22,134 bases of DNA, taken from contig JAEYUD010000001.1 in the NCBI GenBank assembly GCA_023433685.1, positions 1 through 22,134 of the forward strand, in the 5' to 3' direction. The DNA is from Bacteroidota bacterium (GTDB taxonomy: Bacteria > Bacteroidota > Ignavibacteria > Ignavibacteriales > Ignavibacteriaceae). This document shows, piece after piece, positions 6,772 through 13,122 of the stretch. The notes beneath the pieces were generated by a model. The model saw nothing but the letters and a program-made list of their open reading frames with translations. It was not told the origin of the DNA and ran no database searches. Position numbers and translations under genes: made by a program. Every line of letters starts with the position of its first letter. Within the stretch, counting starts at the first letter, position 1.

Positions 6772-7506
6772 CTATTCTTCAGAGTCTCCCGCTTCCTGGG
6801 CGATTTCGGCTGAAACGATGATACGGCCACAGTATTCGCATGTGAACATGCGGTTGTTACGGCGGATCTCGAGTTGGCGCTGGGCCGGAATAATGGTCTG
6901 GCAGCCCGAGCATGCGTTGCGTCTGATGCGTGCAACGGCGAGGCCTCTTTTAGCGGTTCTCACACGTGTGTAGAGTGAGTAATCGGCTTTTTTCATTTGG
7001 GCGACCAGGGATTCGCGTTCTTCGAGGAGGCGTTTTTCTTCGTTGGCGCTGTTTTCCTTGATCATGGCGAGTTCTGAGTTTTTGTGGGCGAGGTCGGTTT
7101 CAAGCTCTTCGATAAGGGGGGTGAGTTCAGTTATTTCCTTTTCGGCCTGTTCGATCGTGGCAACGAGGGCATCGCTTTCCTTTTCGAGGCGGGTACATTC
7201 GGCATCAGCGGCATCTATCGATTTGGTGATCGTGTCGTATTCCTTATTGTTCCTCACCTTGTAGAGCTGGGCTTTTGCTCTTTTCTGGTTGTCAAGTAGT
7301 TCTTTAATTTTTTCATTATTTTCTTCGCGTTTTGCGGCGGAGTCAATTTTGAGTTGGTTTTTCTCCTCGATGCCGGTTTTGAGGTTCTCGAGTTTTCCTT
7401 CGAGAGCTTCAACTGTCAGTGGGAGGTCGCCGCGCTGCTCTTCAAGTCTGTCGATGCTACGGTCAATCATTTGTACTTTATAGAACAGTACCAGGTTGTT
7501 CTTCAA
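6772..7506 (-). CDS. Coiled-coil protein with C-terminal C4 zinc ribbon (COG1579 type)
   Basis: 244-aa protein. A long N-terminal antiparallel coiled coil (about residues 10-185, rich in Glu/Lys/Leu heptads) is followed by a zinc ribbon with two CxxC pairs, CSGC and CEYC. Bacterial members are annotated as zinc-ribbon or CdsZ-like proteins; the biochemical role is not settled, and a nucleic-acid or ribosome-related role is only a guess. The start is TTG at 7506: an AGGAG site (7515-7519) sits 8 nt upstream and only 16 nt separate this start from the nif3 stop. A longer frame opens upstream at 7587, but that start lies inside nif3 and lacks such a site. This gene is the distal member of a nif3 operon, a pairing common in bacteria. 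Confidence 0.85.
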   Translation of the reverse strand: MKNNLVLFYKVQMIDRSIDRLEEQRGDLPLTVEALEGKLENLKTGIEEKNQLKIDSAAKREENNEKIKELLDNQKRAKAQLYKVRNNKEYDTITKSIDAADAECTRLEKESDALVATIEQAEKEITELTPLIEELETDLAHKNSELAMIKENSANEEKRLLEERESLVAQMKKADYSLYTRVRTAKRGLAVARIRRNACSGCQTIIPAQRQLEIRRNNRMFTCEYCGRIIVSAEIAQEAGDSEE

Positions 7507-7514
7507 TGTGTCTT

Positions 7515-7519
7515 CTCCT
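7515..7519 (-). promoter_or_regulatory. Shine-Dalgarno AGGAG that sets the TTG start
   Basis: AGGAG on the minus strand, 8 nt before TTG 7506 and just after the nif3 stop (7523-7525). It argues for the 244-aa form of the zinc-ribbon protein over the 271-aa reading. Confidence 0.75.
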
Positions 7520-7522
7520 AAG

Positions 7523-8638
7523 TTATAAACTGAAATAGTTGACGGGGTTCGCATTCCCGTCATAGATAAATACGTTTGTCTCTTCACTGATGGAAGTGAA
7601 GAAGCCTTCGAGCCGCTTTTTAACCTCCTGCAGAACCGGCACTTCTGTTTCGAAGTGGCCCGCGTCGACGAAGAGGATCTTTCCCTCAGCGTCCTGGAAG
7701 CTATGATATCTTATATCGGAGGTGACGAAGGCATCACATCCGGCGGCGACGGCGTCGCTTAAGTATTCGGAGGCAGATCCTCCAAAAACAGCGACCTTGT
7801 TAACATTTTTACCGGTGGGAGCTGAATGCCTTAGAAAGCCTGTGCCAAGTTTTGTGGCAACAAACTGAAGGAATTCATGCTCTTTCATTTGACGGGGGAG
7901 GGTACCGGTTACACCCATTCCGTAATTTTTTTCCTCGTTTTTCAGGGGGTAAATATCATGCGCGGGCTCTTCATAAGGATGTGCTGCCAGCATTGCTTTT
8001 AGTGCCTTGCCGAGATTGGCTTCATTAACCACTATTTCGAGCCGTGCCTCATCGACAGTTTCAAATTTCTCTTTTTCACCCACAGACGGGTTTGTTTGAT
8101 CTGAACCAATGAAAGTTCCGGTGCCTTTTGATCTGTAGCTGCACTTCGAATATTCACCTATTACACCGCCACCTGCACTGAATATCGCTTCTGAGACCTT
8201 TTCAAGCGAGCTTTCAGGAGTGAAAACCACAAGTTTATACCTTTTCCCTGAGATCGGGACGAGATAACCATGGTCTGTAAGTTCCAGCTTTTGAGCCAAT
8301 TGGTGGTTTACGCCGTGGTGTGTAAAATCAAGATTTGTATGGTATGATAGGAGTGAGATGTCGTTTTTTATGAGTGTGGTGACCAGTTTGGAAGTTCGGT
8401 CTGTCTCTGGTGTTATCTTTTTCATCGGGAAAAAGATCAGAGGGTGGTGACTTATCACGAGGTTGCATCGAAGCTTTTGTGCCTGCTCGAGTGCCTCGCC
8501 GGTGACATCGAGACAGACGAGTACTCCCGTCACATTCTGTCTGCTGTCGCCTACAAGAAGCCCCGTGTTATCGCGTTCCCATTGGATGAATTTCGGGGCC
8601 CATTCATCCAGGAATCTTACTACCTGTTCAACTCTCAT
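7523..8638 (-). CDS. Nif3/YqfO-family dinuclear metal protein (GTP cyclohydrolase I type 2 homolog)
   Basis: Member of the widespread Nif3 family, a toroidal protein with a two-metal site; its substrate is not agreed despite the GTP cyclohydrolase name. At 371 aa it is the long form, with a PII/CutA-like domain inserted (about residues 130-235). Metal ligands seen: H64 and H65 in SHHPL, H100 (SYHTNLD) with D104, and the C-terminal pair H328 and E332 (GHFETE). ATG 8638 gives the conserved N-terminus MRVEQVVRFLDEWAP. No Shine-Dalgarno precedes it; instead a hairpin plus T9 terminator ends three bases upstream of the ATG. Cotranscribed with the zinc-ribbon gene downstream. Confidence 0.93.
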   Translation of the reverse strand: MRVEQVVRFLDEWAPKFIQWERDNTGLLVGDSRQNVTGVLVCLDVTGEALEQAQKLRCNLVISHHPLIFFPMKKITPETDRTSKLVTTLIKNDISLLSYHTNLDFTHHGVNHQLAQKLELTDHGYLVPISGKRYKLVVFTPESSLEKVSEAIFSAGGGVIGEYSKCSYRSKGTGTFIGSDQTNPSVGEKEKFETVDEARLEIVVNEANLGKALKAMLAAHPYEEPAHDIYPLKNEEKNYGMGVTGTLPRQMKEHEFLQFVATKLGTGFLRHSAPTGKNVNKVAVFGGSASEYLSDAVAAGCDAFVTSDIRYHSFQDAEGKILFVDAGHFETEVPVLQEVKKRLEGFFTSISEETNVFIYDGNANPVNYFSL

Positions 8639-8641
8639 AAG

Positions 8642-8673
8642 AAAAAAAAAGCACTTCCAAAAATGTGAAGTGC
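8642..8673 (-). terminator. Intrinsic terminator abutting the nif3 start codon
   Basis: On the minus strand: stem GCACTTC (complement of 8667-8673) with GAAGTGC (complement of 8651-8657), a 9-nt loop, then nine uninterrupted T (complement of 8642-8650), then CTT and the nif3 ATG. No plus-strand gene is near, so it acts on RNA heading into nif3. It may end an upstream RNA or serve as a regulated attenuator. Confidence 0.75.
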
Positions 8674-8692
8674 GATAAAAAAACTACCAAGA

Positions 8693-8749
8693 CTAAGAAA
8701 CTGAGGTTAAATCAGCTTTCGCTGACTCGTTATTTCGGGCATTTGTCAT
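8693..8749 (-). CDS. Possible 18-codon leader peptide upstream of nif3
   Basis: Short open frame from ATG at 8749 reading MTNARNNESAKADLTSVS, then TAG. It lies between the predicted promoter and the terminator at 8642-8673, the usual place of an attenuator leader peptide. There is no Shine-Dalgarno and no run of one amino acid, and a frame this short is expected by chance, so support is weak. Confidence 0.2.
   Translation of the reverse strand: MTNARNNESAKADLTSVS
8712..8725 (-). promoter_or_regulatory. GNRA-tetraloop hairpin in nif3 leader
   Basis: TCAGC-GAAA-GCTGA on the minus strand: a perfect 5-bp stem closed by a GAAA tetraloop, about 75 nt upstream of the nif3 ATG. GNRA loops are typical of structured RNA. 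No known riboswitch consensus is recognised. Confidence 0.45.
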
Positions 8750-8781
8750 GGTACAAAATGTAATCAAATTCATAAACTTTA

Positions 8782-8814
8782 CAAAAATATCAATATTTGA
8801 TCAAATCTCCAAAA
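8782..8814 (-). promoter_or_regulatory. Candidate Bacteroidetes-type promoter for nif3
   Basis: TATTTTTG (complement of 8782-8789) matches the -7 box TAnnTTTG. A TTTTG (complement of 8810-8814) lies 20 nt upstream, near the expected -33 spacing. The spacer contains the perfect palindrome TTTGATCAAA (8796-8805), a possible operator. Transcription would start near 8775, leaving a leader of about 135 nt that holds the GNRA hairpin and the terminator. Confidence 0.4.
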
Positions 8815-8830
8815 AATTGATTTTAAAATC

Positions 8831-8858
8831 ATCCGGGGGTGGCTTTTATTAGCCGGAT
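8831..8858 (-). terminator. Weak terminator-like hairpin after ispG
   Basis: ATCCGG / CCGGAT stem (8831-8836 with 8853-8858) just after the ispG stop. On the minus strand it is followed by a GATTTTAAAATC palindrome and then AATTTTTT. The T run is displaced from the stem, so this is a weak call. Confidence 0.35.
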
Positions 8859-8869
8859 TAACCGGTAGG

Positions 8870-10912
8870 TCAAGCGACCGGTTCCACCCAGATCCCGTCT
8901 TCTTTTATCAGATCGATCAGTTTATCAACAGCGAATTCAGTGGCAATGGCTTTTGTCACCACCTCTTTACCACGGTAGAGCGTTATCTTGCCGGGACCGC
9001 TTCCAACATATCCGTAGTCAGCGTCTGCCATTTCACCCGGACCGTTCACTATACACCCCATGATCGCTATTTTTACACCCTTTAAATGAGATGTCCGTTT
9101 TCTGATCATTTCAGTTGTATCCTGAAGGTCAAAAAGGGTTCTTCCGCAGGAAGGACATGCGATATACTCCGTTTTTGAAGTTCTCACCCTTGCCGCCTGG
9201 AGGATACCGAAGAGGACGCGGTTTACTGTTTCAGTGTTTAGTGTAGAGTGTTTAGTGTAGAGTGTGGAGTGTTTAGTGTTTAGTGTAGAGTGTGGAGTGT
9301 GGAGTGTGGAATTAAATGTTGCAAATACGCCGTCGCCTAAGCCGTCGATGAGGAGACCGCCAAAATCGGTGGAAGGGTGGAGGAGGAAGTTCTCTTCCGA
9401 AATTCCGGTGTAATCACGGTGCAGAATGACTGGATTTTTAATTCCTTCTTCGATAAGTTTGAAGAAGAATCTCCTCTGTTCCGCCATGCCATGGCTGTTT
9501 TCTGTGCCAAGTATTATAACTGTGTAGGCATCTTCTTTCAATTTCGCGAGTGTCTGATCATCCAATTCAGGAAGAGTGATCTTCAGAAATTTGAAAAGGA
9601 GTTCAGGATCATTCTCACCAATGTATTCGGCTTTGGAAAGAAGCGGAAGTGCCCGCTCTTTGTTTTCGAGGGTCATCCAAAACTCATAATTATAAATTCC
9701 TCTTGATCCATGAGGAAGATCGAATCCAGGACGATTCTCACCAAGATAGAAATAATCGCACGCCATGTCGTTCATGTTCCACTTATCTGTCGGCTCATCG
9801 TAGAAGTATCCGACAGGTGCCAGTGAGGCGGGGTCTGTCAGATCTTCTTCTGAAAGATCTGTTACAACCACCGGTACCGAACTGCCTCCAATGTTTAGAA
9901 GCTGGAATGTCTCATGTCTGTTATAGTTGAACGGATCAATGGGATTTACCTCAACCGAATCAATCGGAGCATGACCTCCTCTGTTGTTGTACCTGTTCGC
10001 CAGGGCGATCGCGACGGGAGCCTCGAACTCCGGGTCTTCCGTTAGGCTGACACGAATTGTATCACCAAGTCCGTCTTCAAGCAGAGCACCAATTCCAAGG
10101 GCTGATTTTACCCTTCCGTCCTCACCACCTCCGGCTTCAGTAACACCGAGGTGAAGTGGATAGTCCATCCCTTCTTCGGTCATTTTACTGACGAGTAGGC
10201 GATAAGCTTCAACCATCACCTGTGTATTGCTCGCCTTCATTGAAAGAACGATATTGTGATAATTTTCATCGCGACAGATGCGTACAAATTCGAGGGCGGA
10301 TTCCACCATTCCGAGCGGCGTGTCTCCAAACCGGCTCATGATCCTGTCGGAAAGTGAGCCATGATTTGTGCCGATCCTCATGGCGGTGCCGTACTCCTTG
10401 CATATCTTTACTAACGGGGTAAATCTTTCGCGGATACGTTCAACCTCTGCCTGATAGGTGGTGTTATCATATTCGATAACCTCGAACCTTTTACGGTCGA
10501 TGTAGTTACCGGGGTTCACGCGCACTTTCTCGACGATTCTCGCCGCCATTTCAGCAGCGTTTGGGGTAAAATGGATGTCCGCGGACAATGGAGCATCGTA
10601 TCCACGGGCCCGCAATTCCTTTTTTATCAACTCGAGATTTTTAGCTTCCTTGATGCTGGGAGCTGTAATTCTCACTAATTCGCAACCCGCCTCGATCATC
10701 CTGATCGACTGTTCGACTGTGGCTTTAGTATCCATTGTATCGGTGGTTGTCATGCTCTGGATACGTATCGGATTATCACCCCCCATACCCACGGAGCCGA
10801 TCCTCACTTCCCGGGTTCTGAACCTGGAATAAGAGGTAAGGGAGTTGCAATATTCTTTTAGAGCGTAAACATTATTGGTAAGTAAAACTTTGGGGTCGAA
10901 TTTAGCGGTCAT
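8870..10912 (-). CDS. ispG: (E)-4-hydroxy-3-methylbut-2-enyl-diphosphate synthase IspG (three-domain type)
   Basis: Converts methylerythritol cyclodiphosphate to HMBPP, the penultimate MEP-pathway step, with a [4Fe-4S] cluster. Seen: the N-terminal TIM barrel starting TREVRIGSVGMGGDNPIR, an extra central domain (about 300-520) found in plant, Chlamydia and Bacteroidetes/Chlorobi IspG, and the C-terminal cluster domain with CPSC (C586, C589) and CIVNGPGE (C620, E627). At 680 aa it is long for the type. Residues about 535-560 (STLxTxH repeats) are encoded by an 11-unit heptamer array at the junction of the central and cluster domains, between DGLGDGVFA and RVLFGILQAARV. Everything essential is intact, so the enzyme is probably active. 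The ATG at 10912 gives an extension of some 20 residues before the conserved start EYCNSLT. Confidence 0.95.
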   Translation of the reverse strand: MTAKFDPKVLLTNNVYALKEYCNSLTSYSRFRTREVRIGSVGMGGDNPIRIQSMTTTDTMDTKATVEQSIRMIEAGCELVRITAPSIKEAKNLELIKKELRARGYDAPLSADIHFTPNAAEMAARIVEKVRVNPGNYIDRKRFEVIEYDNTTYQAEVERIRERFTPLVKICKEYGTAMRIGTNHGSLSDRIMSRFGDTPLGMVESALEFVRICRDENYHNIVLSMKASNTQVMVEAYRLLVSKMTEEGMDYPLHLGVTEAGGGEDGRVKSALGIGALLEDGLGDTIRVSLTEDPEFEAPVAIALANRYNNRGGHAPIDSVEVNPIDPFNYNRHETFQLLNIGGSSVPVVVTDLSEEDLTDPASLAPVGYFYDEPTDKWNMNDMACDYFYLGENRPGFDLPHGSRGIYNYEFWMTLENKERALPLLSKAEYIGENDPELLFKFLKITLPELDDQTLAKLKEDAYTVIILGTENSHGMAEQRRFFFKLIEEGIKNPVILHRDYTGISEENFLLHPSTDFGGLLIDGLGDGVFATFNSTLHTPHSTLNTKHSTLYTKHSTLNTETVNRVLFGILQAARVRTSKTEYIACPSCGRTLFDLQDTTEMIRKRTSHLKGVKIAIMGCIVNGPGEMADADYGYVGSGPGKITLYRGKEVVTKAIATEFAVDKLIDLIKEDGIWVEPVA
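9233..9309 (-). repeat. Heptamer array inside ispG coding sequence
   Basis: Eleven consecutive 7-bp units, 77 bp: AGTGTTT, AGTGTAG and AGTGTGG on plus (AAACACT, CTACACT, CCACACT in the coding sense). Translated, they give a heptapeptide repeat of the form STLxTxH. AAACACT would create TAA when it starts at codon position 2. All four units in that phase are CCACACT or CTACACT, and every AAACACT is in the two safe phases. Confidence 0.95.
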
Positions 10913-10977
10913 GTTGTGTTTTTGGTTCGAATTAAAAACAGGTCAAAAATTGAATTTAAATATATCTCGAGTTTGGC

Positions 10978-10985
10978 TATTTTTG
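10978..10985 (+). promoter_or_regulatory. TAnnTTTG box upstream of dnaG
   Basis: TATTTTTG matches the Bacteroidetes -7 box on the strand of dnaG, 113 bp before its likely start. No TTG lies at the expected 19-21 bp upstream (the nearest is 25 bp away), so this is tentative. The ispG-dnaG divergent region (10913-11098) holds nothing else recognised. Confidence 0.25.
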
Positions 10986-11098
10986 TATAGTAACGTTAAT
11001 ATTTCGTACAAAGTTCGATTCAAAACCCCCGGGTGATACTGAAGTGGTGCGGTTTTCTTAATGCAGCGACACTTCCCCCCGGAAAGACCCTCACAGAA

Positions 11099-12997
11099 TT
11101 GCAGATACCTGAAGAAAAGATCCAAGAAGTTTTAATGGCGGCCGACATCGTTGATGTGGTGTCGAAGTACGTCAGACTGAAAAAAGCAGGCGGTACATTC
11201 AAAGGGCTATGCCCCTTCCACAATGAAAAAACCCCGTCATTTGTCGTCACGCCAAAGAAGCAGATATATCACTGTTTTGGTTGTCACAAAGGGGGAAATG
11301 CCATTAAATTCCTCATGGACTACAGTAACATGTCGTTCCTTGATGCTGTTCGCTCTCTGGCGGCAGAGTACGGGATCGATCTTCCCTCCCGCAACGAACA
11401 AAACAGCGAGGAGCAGAAAAGATTTGAGGAATACTACGATCTTGCAAAAGCCACCATACGTTTTTTCTCAGAGCAACTCATTAAAACAGAGAACAAGCAC
11501 ATCCTGGAATACCTGAGAAACAGGAATATCAGCGATGCCTCAATACAAAATTTCCGACTCGGTTACGCGCCCGGAGTCCGTGGGAAACTGATCGAATTCT
11601 ATAAAAATGAAGGATTCGATCTTAAGAAAGCCATTGAGCTCGGTTTTCTTGGTGAGTCTGATGGAAGAATGTACGAGAGATTTTCCGGCAGGTTGATCTT
11701 TCCGATCTTCTCCCATCATGGCCGCGAGATCGGCGCGGGAGGCAGGATACTTGAAAAGCGAACTGACACCGGTAAGTATATTAACTCTCCTGAAAGTCCG
11801 ATATACAATAAATCGAGAGTACTGTATGGACTTTCCCATTCCAAGGACGAGATACGGAGACTTGATCAGGTAATCATTGTTGAAGGTTACCTCGATGTAA
11901 TTTCACTTTACCAGAACGGGGTGAAGAACATCGCGGCTGTTTCAGGCACCGCTCTCACCGATGAACAGGTGAAGCTGCTATCGAACTATACCAAGAATTT
12001 CTATCTGCTTTTTGACGCTGACGAGGCCGGATACAAAGCCGCAATGCGAAGCATCGAAATAGTGCTGAAGCACAATCTGAATCTTAAAATCATGTCGTTA
12101 CCTGAGGGTGAAGACCCCGATTCATTCGTCCACAAATTTGGAGCCAAACAATTCATCGAGCAGGTAAAAACTGCCCGTGAGTTCATAGATTATCAATATT
12201 TATCGTTCCAGAAGGGTGGGTACCTCGACGATCCGGAGAGGATGACATCTGCAATAAAGGAAATGGTGCGACCGGTCGCGCTTATCCCCGATGAACTCCG
12301 GCGGACAGTGCTGCTGAAAGCGATCGCGGAGAAATTCAAACTGCGTGAAAGGTTGCTTGAAGAGGAAGTTGAGCGGGTAAGAACCGAGGATATCGAAACA
12401 AGGGCCATTGAGCATATAGATAGATATCCTGTGCCGAGCGGGGCTCAGGTCACCCAAAGCGTGGTGGTTCAGCGCAGGCAGCCTGAAGAACCGGCTGTTG
12501 TGAGAGACCCTGTAAAACTGAACGAGATGGAGCTTGTTAAATTAATGTTCGAGGGAAATGACGAGGTGCTGCACTTCATTTTTCAGTTCATTCGCCCTGA
12601 AGAATATACAGTGCCGTTGCACTACACCATTGCCGAAAAAGTTTATGAGGAAATGGAGAGCGGTATCATTCCCACTCTCGCGAATATTGGTGAGAGTTAC
12701 ACTGCAGAGGAAAGGGATTATTTATTTGAATTATCAGTGGAAAAACACAGAATAAGCGATCATCTCGAAGATCTTTTGCCGACCGACCCCGTAAAATCGA
12801 TTCCGATCCATGCAATTGATTCTGTGAAAAAATTCCGGCTTCTGCGTCTTGATGCCATGCTAAAGGAATTACACGAAGAAATTTCCTCAGTAACTGACCC
12901 CATCCGCTCGCTCGAACTCGCCCGTGAGCTTAAAAATATTCACGATGAAAAACGGGAAACCGAGAAATTTATGGATAAGTTTAAACAAGGTTTTTGA
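11099..12997 (+). CDS. dnaG: DNA primase DnaG
   Basis: Synthesises RNA primers for replication. Length is 632 aa from the chosen start. Seen: the N-terminal zinc finger C38-P-F-H41 with C59 and C62; the primase core; the TOPRIM domain with E262 (VEGYLD), D306 and D308 (DADEAG); and a C-terminal helicase-interaction region of low conservation. The start is uncertain. TTG 11099 yields MQIPEEKIQEV, matching the usual DnaG beginning (xIPEEKIxEI). A GTG at 11033 would add 22 residues with no family counterpart. No rpoD or rpsU neighbour: the classic macromolecular-synthesis operon is absent here. It is divergent from ispG. Confidence 0.95.
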   Translation: MQIPEEKIQEVLMAADIVDVVSKYVRLKKAGGTFKGLCPFHNEKTPSFVVTPKKQIYHCFGCHKGGNAIKFLMDYSNMSFLDAVRSLAAEYGIDLPSRNEQNSEEQKRFEEYYDLAKATIRFFSEQLIKTENKHILEYLRNRNISDASIQNFRLGYAPGVRGKLIEFYKNEGFDLKKAIELGFLGESDGRMYERFSGRLIFPIFSHHGREIGAGGRILEKRTDTGKYINSPESPIYNKSRVLYGLSHSKDEIRRLDQVIIVEGYLDVISLYQNGVKNIAAVSGTALTDEQVKLLSNYTKNFYLLFDADEAGYKAAMRSIEIVLKHNLNLKIMSLPEGEDPDSFVHKFGAKQFIEQVKTAREFIDYQYLSFQKGGYLDDPERMTSAIKEMVRPVALIPDELRRTVLLKAIAEKFKLRERLLEEEVERVRTEDIETRAIEHIDRYPVPSGAQVTQSVVVQRRQPEEPAVVRDPVKLNEMELVKLMFEGNDEVLHFIFQFIRPEEYTVPLHYTIAEKVYEEMESGIIPTLANIGESYTAEERDYLFELSVEKHRISDHLEDLLPTDPVKSIPIHAIDSVKKFRLLRLDAMLKELHEEISSVTDPIRSLELARELKNIHDEKRETEKFMDKFKQGF

Positions 12998-13000
12998 TAG

Positions 13001-13037
13001 ACCGCGGATAACGCGGATGACGCGGATTTACACGGAG
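13001..13037 (+). repeat. Nonamer CGCGGATNN tract after dnaG
   Basis: Begins four bases after the dnaG stop. Units of 9 bp: CGCGGATAA, CGCGGATGA, CGCGGATTT, then ACACGGAGA. Because the period is a multiple of three it reads as a three-residue repeat (PRITRMTRIYTE in one frame), a phrase often mis-annotated as protein. Same family as 1625-1709. Confidence 0.85.
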
Positions 13038-13060
13038 AATTCCACAGGATTCTGTTTTAC

Positions 13061-13116
13061 TTCACAGATCACAGATCACAGTTCACAGATCACAGATCAC
13101 AGTTCACAGTTCACAC
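13061..13116 (+). repeat. Heptamer array TTCACAG/ATCACAG
   Basis: Eight units, 56 bp, exact 7-bp phase: TTCACAG and ATCACAG mixed, the last being TTCACAC. It ends six bases before the stop of the minus-strand acyltransferase gene, in the convergent gap between that gene and dnaG. Read on the minus strand nearly every unit carries TGA, so stops occur in all frames. Confidence 0.93.
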
Positions 13117-13122
13117 TTCCTT

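Noticed and set aside
7507..7587. Upstream start for the zinc-ribbon gene (271 aa)
   Set aside because: It would overlap the nif3 end in another frame; TTG 7506 has an AGGAG site at the right distance.
8639..8869. Known riboswitch class in the nif3 leader
   Set aside because: I could not match any consensus (TPP, SAM, cobalamin, preQ1, c-di-GMP); only generic hairpins are visible.
11033..11098. GTG 11033 as the dnaG start
   Set aside because: The extra 22 residues have no counterpart in DnaG, whereas TTG 11099 gives the usual xIPEEKI beginning.
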